Position numbers and translations under genes: made by a program. A DNA stretch of 64,000 nucleotides from Symbiodinium microadriaticum (Eukaryota > Sar > Dinophyceae > Suessiales > Symbiodiniaceae): NCBI GenBank assembly GCA_001939145.1, contig LSRX01000082.1, positions 58,208 to 122,207 of the forward strand, read 5' to 3'. This document shows, piece after piece, positions 51,590-63,798 of the stretch; the stretch's first letter is position 1, and each line of letters opens with the position of its first letter. Under the pieces are notes generated by a model, which saw nothing but the letters and a program-made list of their open reading frames with translations, searched no databases and was not told the origin of the DNA.

Positions 51590-53480
51590 GTCTCGGCACC
51601 TCCCAGGCTTGGTGCCACGAACAACGGCATCCCGCTCCCGGTGAAGAATACCTTCATCGACGCTGGAGCCTTGGAGGAGCCTTGGAGGAGCCCCGGAGCC
51701 CCCAAGTGGCCAGGCCTGCTGTGAGGTCAGTGCCGGCTGCTCGGGCTGCCCTGTGAGGTTCCCTCAGGCTTGACGCCCTCAGCCATGAAGTTGGACACCC
51801 CGTGCGAAAGCCGCTATCCCAGGGTTCACATGGTTCACCATGCTTACTGAACGGCCATGTGGAGGTACAATCCACTTCTCACCGCGCCAGCTGACCTGAA
51901 CCACGCGCCGGGCTTCCTGCAGAGGTGCCGCCGAATCTCCAGTGCCCCAACAAACTCAGAAAATACCCCAGCTCGCAAATCATTTTGGGCACTGGACCCA
52001 AGTGGGCCAAGTGGGTCGGATGCTGCAGGACACTGGTATCGGTTACTGGGGCTTTGCCCACACCATCGCAAAGCAGTCCACAGGCACGCTTGCTGCCGGC
52101 TAGCTCGCTGTACCCTCGTGAGCCGTCCGTATGTCCACGGAGCTTCTGGCTGCACCAGGGTGGTTTGCTACCCATCTCACCTTCAGCTGCCGACTCCTCA
52201 TCATTGCTCTCAGTGGGCTTTTACAGGGGCCTTCAGCTTGAGGTGATCCATCGGCGTGTCGTGCATTGACCCCAGCAGAAGGCGCATGACAGCGCCTGGT
52301 TGCTGCCCACCTCGCAAGGCAATCGCCTGTGGCGACTCCGGCTTTGACTCCTTCTCCATCGGGCGCTAAATGGGCAAAGCCTCGGCCCGAGTGCCGCAGC
52401 GAGGGCAGTCATTTCATCGGCTTCGGTCCTACTAAAAGGTCTGCCGGTCACATGGGAGGAACGACAGCCATCCCCGTGCAGTCCTCGGAGTTGTGGGGTA
52501 GTTCCTGGAGTTCATCCTCGCGTTAGCAGCCACGCTGCGAAGGAGCATTGCTTGCTATCTCCAGTGCCTTGGCACTCTGCTTGGTCGGCAGGCTTGTGTT
52601 ATTGCTGCACCTTCGCCCACGAGAGCTTTGGCAATTTCAAGCACTACGCCGCAGTCTCGGAAGGCCGATTGTCAGGGTCCGTCACAGCCGCTCACTCTCG
52701 AGGTGCACCACGGAGACCACGCAGCAGGCAGAGCCACTGGATGACGACGAGGTTCGGGAGATGAGATGCCTTGTCATGAAGTGCTTTTGCCTCTCGCATG
52801 CCGCAGGAGGATGATTCCGGATCTGACCAGGTGGTCCCAGTGCACCTTCGGAATCCAGAGGAAGCCTTGTGAGACGGCGAACAGTTCTCGGTGCGTTTAC
52901 GTTTGACATGAGGACGCGCCGAGGGCTCCGGCTGGAGCCAAACATCCATCACTGGGCTCGGAGGACTCACAGCCCACGTCTCCACGGCGGAAAAGCCCCT
53001 GCGAATCTGGCAGGGCCATGATGAGGGCGGCTGCAAGAGGCACACCAGCATCAGCTTGGTTCGCTGCGCTGTTAAGAAAGACGGAGAGGCAACATGATCA
53101 TGGACGCTTTAGATTGCTGTCGTGACTCTTTGCTTTTCTTGAAGCTTCCGACCATGGAGGTGCTGCTTCTTCCCGCGTGGACGCTGCACAAATGGGTCCG
53201 CATGCACTTGTAATCTGTGTGTGTCTGACCCTTCGGGTAAGCACTTCTGGTTCAGGTACAACTGTGAGTTCTGCCATTACGAGCACGAGAAGAGGAAGCG
53301 AAAGAACAAGAAGAAGATCAAGAAGAAGGACAGTCTCGAGTCTTCGGCTGCTCAGTGGCGCAGCCGGCTGTATGGGGCCACCGGGCCAGGATGGTACACC
53401 AATGGCTGGGGCCATGTTCCACCCCCTGGACTTGAGGCAGTGCGGCTACGTTCTGGAACATGCGGGGCTCAGAAGCTGGG
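51590..53480 (+). CDS. Dinoflagellate-type CCCH zinc-finger protein, partial exons
   Basis: Two pieces are supported. About 51,605-51,700 reads PRLGATNNGIPLPVKNTFID; short VKNTFI peptides open many dinoflagellate CCCH or RNA-binding proteins. About 53,235-53,400 reads YNCEFCHYEHEKRKRKNKKK, the C-x2-C-x3-H end of a CCCH finger followed by a lysine-rich tail and SSAAQWRSRLYG. That both belong to one gene is inference from order and strand. The exons between, including the first half of the finger, are not identified. Probable role: RNA binding. Confidence 0.45.
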
Positions 53481-53630
53481 AACAGGATAGGATGTTGCGG
53501 GATGTTGTTTGGGAGAGTCTGAGAGGGTTTCTTTGATTTGAGTTCGCATGTCAACTCTGTGTCAAGAGCACCCGAATCGTTGTACTTGCGAGGTGCAATG
53601 CTTTGAGCTAGCAGATTAGTAGACCATAGG

Positions 53631-55046
53631 ATGCAAGCTGCTCCATGTTCTTGGAAACGCGGCCAGCTGAATGAGCGGATGCCATGGAGGGGTATTTGGG
53701 ACCGCCCTCCTTCGACCTCCAGCGTTGCAGCTTTGCGACAGTACAGATTATGCCCAGATTTGACGGGCACGGCAGTTTTAGCAGAAGCCGCCGAAATACT
53801 GAGCCGCTTCGTGCCCAGACTCTGGCGAGTGCATCGACCCCTCAACTTAACTAACACTTCGCATTGGCTCGTGCATGTGGCGGAGACCAAACAATGGGTG
53901 CGGATGGGCGAAAGGCACCTGCTGCGGCTCATGACAGACGGAGGTCTCCGACAACATTTCGACCCATCTCACTGGTCCTCGGCACCATTTTTCCGTGCGG
54001 TGAGTTTCGTCAACGCCTTGTACAGGGCTTCACCTTTGCTGGGCGGAGAGCTCAAACGGCAGCGCCTGTCGATCCAGTACCGTGGTTGAAGTGACGTCCG
54101 ATAGGCCGATGGATTTGAGTCTTCCCGATCCGATCGGACCATGCACGCTCCCTCTGGTCTTGTGCAGATTGACAGCCTCAGATTTCAGGCTAGCCCTGCC
54201 TGGGATGATGCTGCAGGCCTGCAAATCCGGCAACTACTTGCTTCGGCCCAGGCCAATCTTGACTGCATGATCCAACGGCCATCCACCGGCACGAAGCGGC
54301 CCTTGAGGCTCTTGGACCATTTCATGTTCAGTGACGCACACCTGGTTTTCGCTCTGCTGGATCGTTTGGACTGCCGCGTCTGGGCTCCTGTCACTACACC
54401 TCTTAGATCCGGTACGTTTTGGATGCGCCTCCCGCCCTCGTCGTTCACAGAAGCGAATCGCGTGAGGGGCTTGAGGGGGTTCCACTTTGACAGAGCATTC
54501 CGAGATTTGTTAGAAGAAATCCTTGCAGCTGGAAGCCCTTCGTCTTTTCGATTTGTAGAGGTCGGAGCCTCCGTGGGCAGCTGCACATTCCACGTTTTGA
54601 CGAGAGTCCCCAGTGCCTCGGCCGTGGCCGTGGAAGCCTACCAGCTAGCAGCGAAGGTCATGCGCACAGGGACTTGGAACGGTCTGGGCGCCTGGTTGTC
54701 CGTGAGGCTTTCATCTCAGACAAGCGGAGCGCCGCTTCACGAAGAATCCCGACTGGGAGATCCTGAAGGAGGGAGGCGTCCGAGGCCGAGGCCGAGGCAG
54801 AGAGTGGCGAGGAAGCTTGGAGGAGATTCTGAGGGCAAATGGGAGTGGTTTCAAAAGCGTGGACTTGCTTGGGGTTCACGTCGATGGCCGGGAAGAGACT
54901 GTATTGAAGTCTTTGGCCGACAAGCTGCGGCCGACAATGGTCAAGGCCATTGGTCTGGCCGCTTGGGCACCCGGATTTCGGAGAGAAGGTTACGACCCGG
55001 CTTCCCTCATCCGCTTGCTGCGGTCCCGCGGATATGAGCCGGAATG
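53631..55046 (+). CDS. FkbM-like SAM methyltransferase, several exons
   Basis: Family members O-methylate sugars or lipids. Exon 1 about 53,650-54,085 (LCPDLTGTAVLAEAAEILSR; HWLVHVAETKQWVRMGERHL). Exon 2 about 54,150-54,700: FHFDRAFRDLLEEILAAG, then FRFVEVGASVGSCTFHVL, the SAM motif I, and AVAVEAYQLAAKVM with the acidic residue after beta-2. Exon 3 about 54,810-55,046 in another frame: GFKSVDLLGVHVDGREETVL, the FkbM signature (normally VDxLKxDVEGxE), then LIRLLRSRGYEPE and stop. In the signature, histidine-valine-aspartate stands where most have lysine-x-aspartate. Substrate unknown; it fits the glycan-related genes nearby only by type. Confidence 0.7.
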
Positions 55047-55793
55047 AGCCGCCCTTTCGGAATGATGAGGTGCTGATGGCACTTCAACGTCGGACTATGA
55101 CCATGATAGCTACACCAACTTTTCGCGGCAAGCTCTCCCACGACTTCAAGCTCCTGCGTTGCAGCACTTCGCGAGCACAGTCACTGACGGCAAGGCACTG
55201 TCATCGCTTGAGGCGCCATGCTTCAGCCGCACAGGCTGGTAGCAGCGCGAGCACGAAAGCCTCGGCATCCGCAAGCCTGCGTGCGGGAGCTGAGTATACA
55301 AGTCAGTGCACGACAGATTGTGATGGCAATTGGATGAATGAGCTCAACAGCAACATTCAGACAATTGCCAGCTGCAAGATGCAGATGGACCTCTTGTTGG
55401 TTTCGTATGTGCTCGCGTTGCATTGCCTTGCCTTTTTTTTGACTGATTTCCTCCATGTTTTGATACGACGGCTGTTCTCATGTTTGATGCTGGTGATGTG
55501 AAGTGCGGTTCTGTGCCCCAAAGACTGACAGGCCCACCAACCAGAAACGCTGCTGCATTCATGGCGACACCCTGTCACACTCGCTGCGCTATCCGACATA
55601 GACCCTTTTATGAGCGCACACATGGTCTTCTCGGGCAAGCTGTGTTTCAAACAGCCAAGCTTTTCACACAACCTAGAGTGCAGCACTGCCATTGCTTCTA
55701 GTTTTCATCATGCCATGACTGAGCAGACGTGGCAGTCATGCCATGCCTCAGGCCCGCAGCTTGTGCTATTCCAAATGAAGAACCCCCCCCCCC

Positions 55794-55830
<37 letters not shown>

Positions 55831-56183
55831 ATGCCCACCGAGATGCGGCTCCAGAGAAGCGGACTCGATGGTGCCGGAAGCTATGTTGCTCGGTCACGAT
55901 TGCGAAGGAACGGGAAGGGAAGCATGCAGCCTGCAGCCAGCAGCGTGAAGACTTTGACTTGCACGGGCATCTTCCAAGGCGTCCCTCTGAGCCCAGGTGA
56001 TGGAAACTCACGGCAGGCCCTATAAGCCTTGCTTTTGTCTTTTTTTTGGATTCCAACTGAAGACTGGGACTGCATGGGCGTGACCAGGTCTACACTCTCG
56101 GAACCTGGCGCGTGAGCCGCGAGGCGGAGCCGCGAGAGCCGTGACGGAGAGCGGCTCGCTTCGCTCGCGTCGTAGGTCTACTT
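55047..56183. other. Intergenic, with a C-run and CA microsatellite
   Basis: No gene recognised. 56,100-56,180 has small imperfect repeats of CCGCGAG/GAGCGGC. Confidence 0.45.
55783..55826. repeat. C14 run followed by (CA)n
   Basis: Fourteen C then about fifteen CA units. Prone to assembly error. Confidence 0.95.
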
Positions 56184-57818
56184 GTGGCAGCTGTCCTCGT
56201 TGGACGTGAAGCTCTTGGTGGACGTGCGTCGGCTGCTCAGTTCTTTGCGAGGATTCCCTTCTGGATCTGGCACACTCGAGGTGGCAACCCGCGTGCTGGA
56301 CGGGAAGAACAGCTGTTCCGTGGGAAGGACTTCACCAAAGCACTGCTGAGTATCGGTGTCAGCAACTTGGCAACTTTTCGGGCCGGGATCTCTCTAATCA
56401 CCTTCCCTCTCCAACACCACTCTTTTCCCGCTTCAGGATACGAGTACTGGGGCGATCGACTGGGAGAGGAGGCAGTAGAGGGAGCTGAGGCCGAAGACAT
56501 TCAGCGTTTGTTGAAGGGGCTGCTGGCCTCGGCCCCCTTCGGCCCTATCTGCATCTTTGGTCATCTGCACGAACCTCAGAAATGCCACCGTTTGCAGCTC
56601 TGCAATCTTCTTCCGAGCGGATGCCAGATCCAGCATCTCATGTGGGAAGATCACCGAGCGATTCGAGTGGTCGGGCACGACGAGGCCAATTCGCTGTACA
56701 AGCGCTGGGTTGACTTTTTCTACCAGCGGCGATTGCTGGAAGAAGGCAAGAGGCAAAGGGAGAGAAGCCAAGCCGAAGGAATCGCCTCCGGGTGGCGACG
56801 TGCAAAACTGCGCGAGACGGAGAGGGAGGATGCGGTAGCCGCGCGGCTCGCCGAGCTGCAAGCCGGATCTTTGCCGACTCTGCGTTGGGAGGAGCTCTCC
56901 GCGGCAGAGTGGGGGGATCGACTCCGTGACGGCAAGGCCTACAGACTTCGCCTTCCCTGGAATACCGAGATTCTTTGGTATCCTCATTTTCTGGATGATG
57001 GTGAGGCAGATCAGCTAGAGAGGAAGGTTCAAGATCGGATCACCATGTATCATCCAACATATTTCTTCCAGACGCCCAGTGGGGTTGTGCAGGAAACTGT
57101 GAACCGGAAGGGGCAGGCTCGGATTTGCGATGATTTCAACTTCGGCATCCAGTACGATAGCTCTAAGGATGCAGCTGCAACGTATGTTTCCCAGAAGATG
57201 GAGCCCTGGACTAGGTCGCTGCTACGAAGGATCGAAGGGGCCAGCGAGGCAGTCTTTAATGCCATCTGGTTCAACCACTACCGGGACGGTACCGTGACGA
57301 TTCACTGGCACACGGACGGCAACGAGGGCCTCGGGCCCGATCCCATCATCGGGTCCTTGTCGCTTGGTGCCACACGACCCTTCTGCTTCAAGAGCAAAAG
57401 GGCCTGGAAGGGCCGAGACGAGGAGATTGCTGGAATCATCCACCTAACCTTGCCACTCTTTCATGGCTCTTTGGTGGTTATGGGCAAGAACTCTCAGAGG
57501 CATTGGCTGCATGCCGTCCCGGCTATGGAGGGAATTCACCGCGAGCGCACCAACCTGACCTTCCGCTTCTGGGCCCTGGAAGGCATGCATAACGAGCGAA
57601 ACGAGCGAACCAGCTGGCTATCTAGCTGGTTACCCACTAGTTCACCGACTGCTTCCCTATCGAACCAGAGTTTCAGCAACAGCACCAATCGACGAACATA
57701 TTCGGAATCATGTGAGAGCAGAACAGTCAGAATTCTGAGCTGCTGCTTAAGACGTGTTGTGCTCTGGAATCTGCACATGTTGGTCTCCAGGCGACTGCTA
57801 CATTACCCGGCCCGTTGA
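56184..57818 (+). CDS. AlkB-family 2OG-Fe(II) dioxygenase
   Basis: Known AlkB enzymes remove alkyl groups from DNA or RNA bases by oxidation. The last ~220 residues of a 544-codon frame hold the complete domain: YPHFLDDGEADQLERKV; FNAIWFNHYRDGTVTIHWHTDGNEGLG with iron ligands H-x-D; IIGSLSLGATRPFCFKS; LPLFHGSLVVMGKNSQRHWLHAVP with distal H; and RERTNLTFRFW, the 2-oxoglutarate RxNxTFR end. All key residues are present, in the ALKBH2/3 style. The first ~290 residues (a helical linker with REREDAVAARLAELQAG) are not recognised. The frame's first codon at 56,184 is GTG, so the true start lies on an earlier exon or at an inner ATG. The C-terminal ~75 residues after the domain may be intron or 3' UTR. 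Confidence 0.85.
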   Translation: MAAVLVGREALGGRASAAQFFARIPFWIWHTRGGNPRAGREEQLFRGKDFTKALLSIGVSNLATFRAGISLITFPLQHHSFPASGYEYWGDRLGEEAVEGAEAEDIQRLLKGLLASAPFGPICIFGHLHEPQKCHRLQLCNLLPSGCQIQHLMWEDHRAIRVVGHDEANSLYKRWVDFFYQRRLLEEGKRQRERSQAEGIASGWRRAKLRETEREDAVAARLAELQAGSLPTLRWEELSAAEWGDRLRDGKAYRLRLPWNTEILWYPHFLDDGEADQLERKVQDRITMYHPTYFFQTPSGVVQETVNRKGQARICDDFNFGIQYDSSKDAAATYVSQKMEPWTRSLLRRIEGASEAVFNAIWFNHYRDGTVTIHWHTDGNEGLGPDPIIGSLSLGATRPFCFKSKRAWKGRDEEIAGIIHLTLPLFHGSLVVMGKNSQRHWLHAVPAMEGIHRERTNLTFRFWALEGMHNERNERTSWLSSWLPTSSPTASLSNQSFSNSTNRRTYSESCESRTVRILSCCLRRVVLWNLHMLVSRRLLHYPAR

Positions 57819-59199
57819 GGAATCCCCCTCAACGGCATGACGCCTGTGATGGCTTTCCTGTAACCTATGGCATTCTGAGAAGGTTGGCGGAGCTTGGGAT
57901 TGGCACCACAGCCTTGGCCCCCGACAATAGAGCCTGTGAGCTGAACCCACCATAACCCACCGTATCCCCGAAGCACTCACACAGCGGGCTGCGTCAGGCT
58001 TCGAGACCATCGATGCCGCAGAGGCCCAAGGCAAGGAGACTATGGAGCACCTGCCAGACAAGCAAAAGTTCCGGCTGCACGTGGTACCCGATGCAAGCCT
58101 AGTGGAACAGACTTGCCGAAATGGTGCCAGACTGTGCCCCGTTATAGTGGATTCTCCCAGTGATGTCGCCACCACAACGGGCGACATGTTGCGAAGGCTT
58201 TGCGACCATGTTCTGCCTTCGGGCATAGAACATCTTCACTTGGCCTTGTGCCTTGGAGCCGACAAAGCGGAGGGTGCATCTGCGGCCCATGCCGAAAGGC
58301 CCCAAAGAGAGCTCCTGGACGATGCGCAGCCGCTCCGGAAGGAACTCGAGCCTCGATGAAACACCGCCTCCTCTCTCAGGGGCGAACAGCATCTTCTATG
58401 CTTCCTTTTGCTTCCTGCTCTTTCTTTGCTTCTCCCACGGTTTGCTTCTCCTGCGGTGAAGGAACGGCTTGGCCTGCTGCCGCAGCCGCGCCACGAAGTG
58501 CCCAAGATCCTTCTCGCACTGATCAGGAAGCCAGGAGGAGAGCTTAGAGGAATATGTTGTGGGTGAGCAAGTGAGGGGTGGCCTGGCGCCCCGCTCTGTG
58601 TCGACTTTTGTGACAGGCCAGCTTCACGGCGCTGGCACCACGCTGCCGGCCGTGACCCGGCTGCTAAAAAGAGGGTCACATCGTGCGCACTCCTTGGTGT
58701 CTGCGCTCCGAGGTTCCGCCGCGGAAAGCTGTGGAATTGAACCCGGAAGATGCGAAGAGCATCGTCGGAGCCGAAGATCTCTTCCGAGAGGTGCCAGCTC
58801 TCCATTTCGCCATATTGTGCCCTAGTCGCTTTTGCATGTTTGGCAGGTCAGGCTGTCTGGGGTTGGCCGGTACTCCCCACCCAGAGGGGCACAAGCAGAG
58901 GTGGAGTCCGAGAGTGGCGACTGGATTTGGGAGGTGACGCCTGGACCGCAGGAATTTGGGATGCAGGGAATGTGAGCTTGCAACTTCATTGAACCAGCCC
59001 GAAGGATCCAGAATCTTTCGGGCATCCAACGCAAGAGCAAGGGCAAAGGCCGCATCTCCCAAATGGTCTTCCATCAAAGCAGCGAGTTCGTCGCCTTGTA
59101 CGTTGCCCGCTCGAAAAGCACTGTTCATCTCGTGAGGAACTCAGTTGGGGAGTTGGGGGAAAACAAGTTCTAGCTCCCAGCAAGTCTTTTATCTGAGAG
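57819..59199. other. Possible small exons, no family recognised
   Basis: Plus-strand open pieces at about 57,995-58,359 (ASGFETIDAAEAQGKETMEH) and 58,683-58,830 (LRSEVPPRKAVELNPEDAKS) look coding by composition. The minus strand is also open in part (58,676-59,128). Strand and function remain open. Confidence 0.35.
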
Positions 59200-60450
59200 G
59201 TGCTCTCGACCAAGCGACGATTGCAGTTTCCGAGCTTGTTGCCGGCGGACGCTGGGGCCTTGCGCCGATTGGGCCTCTATGGAAGGCTGCTTGGGCAAGT
59301 CTTGAAGGAAGAGTGTCCCAATTTGGAGTTTCAACTCGGAGTGCGAGTAGCTCGGTGTCCGAGCTCGAAGCAAATGGCTGCTCACCTCGTGAGCAGAGAT
59401 TTCCTGGCACCAGACCCGATGGACCTCACCCAGCAGCATTATCTGGAATTCACGGGCGGTCCACAGACTTTCTTGCCCTTGGACGATTTGGCGAAGTGCG
59501 TCAAGCAAGGGAGCAAGCTGCAATCCAAAGTGCAGCTGCATGTCGTTGCCTCAGCTGAAGCCGTTAGAGCAAACCTGAAAGGAGCCGTCGAATCTCCATG
59601 TGCCAAGGATCTCAGATGTCATCGCTGCCACCAGTTCTTTGGGGACAGCATGCGTCAGTTGATCCTTCATCTGCGGCGTGCCCTTCTTAGCGGACTCAGC
59701 TTCCAGGCACTGAGACTCTGTGGCGAAGCCTTCGTTCGACTCGAGGCTGCACGGCACCTCTGGAGCCGAAGCGCGGATATGGCGGTGGACCTGATGGTGG
59801 AGGTGGATGTTTTGCGGCTGCAAGTGATGCGAGTGCGGATGCGAGTGGCAGGTGAAGCAGAAGACAAGACCCTGCTGGCTGTGAAAATGCTGGAGGAGAT
59901 GGGCTTTGCAGGATGTGGGCGCGAGGCTCTTTGCGAGATCCTCCTCAAAGCCGAGGCAGGGAATTGGAGCTCCAGAGGTACATCACAGTACGTTCAAGTG
60001 AGTTGTTACATCGGTTTCATCCTGAGGGGAGCCTCGAGCGTGCCGTGGAATTTCTGGCAACATGACTCAAACACGAGCAAAGCTCTCGATGGTGATGGTC
60101 CCTGTCTGGGGCCTCGTGCTGTGACTGGAAGACGGCCGCAGCGAGCTGAATCTTCCGCCAGTATTTGTACAGGGCACGCAGAGAGCATTGCTACCATACG
60201 TGGCGGGATGCAAGAAAGAGCGGACAATTGCACGCTCTGCGAAGGGTTCTTGCGGATGCGTTGCTTGGGAGGCCACCGCAGATGCCCCCTGCACAGGCTA
60301 GGTTGGCTTGCTTCTTCACCCTCCCTGGCGTCGAGTTGTTGCTTCTTTTCTGAGGTTCCTCCAGCACCGCTCGTTCTATCGCAAGCTCTGCCAATGCAGG
60401 CGTTCAATTTTCCATCAGCCGAAGTAGAAGAAAACTGCAGTTCAATTTGA
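59200..60450 (+). CDS. Hypothetical protein with a CxxC..H element
   Basis: Frame of 416 codons on plus. Parts with coding look: LYGRLLGQVLKEECPNLEFQ; a CAKDLRCHRCHQFFGDSM cysteine/histidine group; and helical LAVKMLEEMGFAGCGREALC followed by EILLKAEAGNWSS, which resembles a UBA-like or amphipathic helix pair. After ~59,990 the frame probably runs into an intron. No family is recognised. The minus strand is also open over 59,170-59,541 and 59,551-59,823, so the strand is not certain. Confidence 0.4.
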   Translation: MLSTKRRLQFPSLLPADAGALRRLGLYGRLLGQVLKEECPNLEFQLGVRVARCPSSKQMAAHLVSRDFLAPDPMDLTQQHYLEFTGGPQTFLPLDDLAKCVKQGSKLQSKVQLHVVASAEAVRANLKGAVESPCAKDLRCHRCHQFFGDSMRQLILHLRRALLSGLSFQALRLCGEAFVRLEAARHLWSRSADMAVDLMVEVDVLRLQVMRVRMRVAGEAEDKTLLAVKMLEEMGFAGCGREALCEILLKAEAGNWSSRGTSQYVQVSCYIGFILRGASSVPWNFWQHDSNTSKALDGDGPCLGPRAVTGRRPQRAESSASICTGHAESIATIRGGMQERADNCTLCEGFLRMRCLGGHRRCPLHRLGWLASSPSLASSCCFFSEVPPAPLVLSQALPMQAFNFPSAEVEENCSSI

Positions 60451-60903
60451 AGGCATGCGTGCAATCCTATGCCGGCTACCCCCCTGAAGCGGACAGGCCA
60501 TGTCATGCCCTGCATGGATTGTGCATATTCCACCTAAAGTGACTGCTCTGCACTGTAGGCCTGTGAAACCACTTCTCAGCGTCCAACCTGTCCAAACATA
60601 TGCTGGACCGCCAGCTGAGCAGGCCGGCGTGGTCTGTGTTCTCGGAGCCGCGGCATTGTCACAGCACTTCACCTTGTGGGCAGGCCGTTCCTGGCCAGCA
60701 CATCATCTACGGGCCAACGGTAGCATGCCTCAGGGAACACTCGCGCTTTGTTGCATTCGTTGCAGTGGTTGGCCACAAAGGTTGGTGCCACGGATGGACC
60801 GATGCAAGAGCTCAGCTGAGACGTTGTTTTTTCCATTCATAGTGGTAGGCAGACAAGTTTGGGCTGTACTTGAATCTTCAGCAAGGCCGTTCCTACCATT
60901 GTC

Positions 60904-61720
60904 ATGACGTCGCAGCCCAGCCAGCAGATGCCAGCGCAACCTGTGGTGGCACAACAGCACCTGCCTCCGCCACCAGCGCAGACAATGCCTGCCCACATGG
61001 TGCCAACAGCACCAGCACCTTTGCCCCCCCACACAGTACCCTCGATGCAGACAATGCCTCACACGGCACCAGCCATCCCTCCAATGCCCCATGCAGCCCA
61101 CACCATGGCCCAAACGGCACAGCAGCTGCCGCCCGTGGGCACCTTGCCACCCCACATTCCGCCGCACATGGTGACACATGCAACTGCACCAGCTGCAGCT
61201 TTCTCACCTTATCAGTATCCCTATCAAGCAGCACCACATCATCAGGCAAGCGGTTGCGTCAGTGTTAGAATCATTATTGTGCCGCTTGTGCCATTATGCA
61301 CTGTTGCCAAGAGCCATTGGTAGTATGAAGCTGTCAGAAGACGGCACGAGCATGGATGGCTTGAATGTGTTTACTCTGACAGCTCCATCTCGAGGCTTAT
61401 GGCGGCGTGCCAATGGCAGCATTCAGCGTTCAGAGCAGACCCGTGCAAAAGGTTCAGGAGGCGGCCGAGTGCCGTGTGCTGATGTAAGGTGCTGGACCCG
61501 ACTCCACCGCCGCCGATGCAGTCTCCGAAGCTCGGGCAGGAAGAGCAGCCGAAGTCTTGTCTTTGCCGAACGTGGCAATCGGACTTTGACGCCTTTGCCA
61601 TCCTTTGCCTGCAGGCAGGCTTCCAGGCATACATGATGCCTCCTCCCATGGGTTCGCCCAGGCTGCCCATGTCCACTCCTCAGTTTGGATGGTTGGGAGT
61701 TACTGCGGTTTTCGGCGCTT
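60904..61720 (+). CDS. Proline/methionine/histidine-rich disordered protein
   Basis: ATG at 60,904: MTSQPSQQMPAQPVVAQQ, then ~115 residues of PPxHT/PHM-type repeats up to PYQYPYQAAPHHQA near 61,250, where a splice site likely follows. A later piece with the same composition (AGFQAYMMPPPMGSPRLPMS) at 61,617-61,690 follows a CAG and is probably the next exon. No domain. Disordered; role unknown. Confidence 0.5.
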
Positions 61721-62985
61721 AAAGGTGAGATGTGTGCTTGCTGCCAGGGACATGAGACCGATGTTGGGCATGCAAGCTGCTGCATAAGCCCTGCAAGTGA
61801 CTGGAAGAGCCCGGTCCCAAGAGTACCTGCCGAACTGACCGGCATGCTCCCGCAGCGACTTGGACTGAGCTGCTGATGTGTCTGTGTGCGAACGTTGGGC
61901 TTTTCTTCCGGGGTCGCCGTATCTTCCCAAGAGCAGATAGAGGTAAAGAGTCAAGAGTCAGAGCCAGATCATGTTGCACCGGTTAGAGCCGACGACAGTT
62001 TACATCACTTACTTCTCTTGGCACCTGTCTGGATAGTCTTCAAGCGATGGCGACGCCACTGAGCAGCTCAGAGAAATTTGGAAATTTGGCCCATAGGGAG
62101 AGTGAGAGAGCTCTGTCCCAGCTCAAGGACGCCGGGCCTGGAGGTTCACCGCCGCCCTGTCACTCTGCGGCACGGCCCTTAGAACCGAAGAGGACTGCGG
62201 GATGAGCCCTCGGCACGCAACCGAGGGCTGGCCGTCAACTGGCGCCTGCAGGGGTCCCAGCTCCCACGCTCTCTGGCTGTCCCAGCAAAGTAGTCCTTGC
62301 TACAGGCCCCGGGCAGAAGTGGCAGTCAAGGACTGCAATTATCCATGTCTATCTTGAGCCGCGAGACATTGCGGAATCACTCGGTTCTGCACTTCTGTGA
62401 GGAAGGAGCTACCACCGTCGCAACAGGCCCCAAGACTTGCCATGCCGAAATACATGAGCTGCTGTTGGTGGTGGTGCTGCGTTAACACACGGCAGGTGCT
62501 TCTGGGACTTGTTCGGAGGCCTTGACCGCAGGGCAGCTCACCAGAAAAAGATGATATATAAGATATATAAGTGATGCTGAACTCGCAGAATGACAAAGAC
62601 CGCCCAGGCAAAACCGGTTTGACGACGCTCTGCGGGTATGGACTGAGACATCGGCCGCGGGCCGCGGGATACCAGGCTTCGGCAGCGTAGCGGACAGTGC
62701 TGAGCAGGCCCGGACAGGATCTGACCATGAACATATGATACATATGCTTACGGAGAACGGCAGAGCAGGCCGAAGCCCTAGGCCCAGGCCTACGGCCTGC
62801 ATTTTGCACAGCCGTCCAGGCATCTTTGGCCGCCTTCGATGGAGCAGCTGGCCAGTCGATATCTCGGACTGCTTTCTCCCTCCGCTGCGCAAACGATGCC
62901 TGCATATGCCTGCAATCCCTGCTATCTAGAAGGCAGGGTTCCTGCGATGCCCAGAGAAAGGCTTTGAAGGATCGGATCAGAAAGG
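61721..62985. other. No recognised gene
   Basis: Short frames on both strands without motifs. 62,550-62,572 contains a GATATATAAGATATATAAG direct repeat. Confidence 0.4.
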
Positions 62986-63798
62986 ATGCCCGAAGCTCGG
63001 ATGTCTCACCGTCTTGTGAGCCGTAGGGGGAGAACGTTTTCAGAGCTTCAGGTCCTCCTGATTTTTGCCCAGCAGCGTGTCATTGCCGAGCGCCAGGCAC
63101 AGGCTGACCTCATCAGGCTGGCCGAAGGCGAAGGAGTTCTTGCCAGTTGCGATAGAGAGCAAGAGAGGACGCTGATGAACAAGATGACTGAGCGTGGCGG
63201 CCCTCTGCGAATCCAGGCAAAGCCTGTGGGAGTCGGAGTTCTTTGTCTCCTGCTTAAGGGAAAGAAGTGAGAGAAGCGACACCACAGGAGAAGATCGCAA
63301 TTCTAGAGGAGACCGTGGAGGCGTACAAAGCCTCTGCCGGGGCCCTTCGGCCCTGCGCCTGCAACGGGGGTGGACCACTCTGCTGTGCTATCTGTGCTGA
63401 GCGCGGAGAATCGACACGTTCATGCGGATGATGCATACCTTTCGGCTCGCCTCCGTCTTGGGGGAAGGCTGGGCCACGCTGTCAGCGCAATTGAGGTTCG
63501 AAAGCTTCAGCCCTCGTGGGCAGAAGGCCAAGTCGACTCCGAAGAGGCCGCCTCGGGGCCATTCCCGCGAGGGTGTTGGAAAGACTTTTCAAAGCTAGGC
63601 TGCCACGGAGCGCCGCCTCGGGGAGCTACAGTTCTCCGTGGAGGCCTGCATTTCAATCCTCAGAAGGTCGAAGCTCGCATGCTGACTGCGCAGGAGAGCG
63701 AGGAAGGGTTGACTTTGCAAAAGAAGTGGGAAGATCGCCAGAGACCTAGCGCAGAGCGTGGAGTGTATGAGATGATGTGGTATGACTCGACTCGATAG
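62986..63798 (+). CDS. Coiled-coil protein exons, unidentified
   Basis: About 63,035-63,235 reads FSELQVLLIFAQQRVIAERQ and AQADLIRLAEGEG, a helical charged stretch. About 63,268-63,345 reads TPQEKIAILEETVEAYKASA in another frame, a continuing coiled coil after an intron. 63,380-63,798 is open with a helical C-terminus (RMLTAQESEEGLTLQKKWED) and a stop. Whether they form one gene is not certain. Confidence 0.4.

Noticed and set aside
56184-57818. AlkB-like gene as part of the retroelement dioxygenase family
   Set aside because: Its RxNxTFR end and WHTD pattern are typical of cellular AlkB homologues and clearly differ from the GG-W / AYT pattern of the element domains; no element genes flank it.
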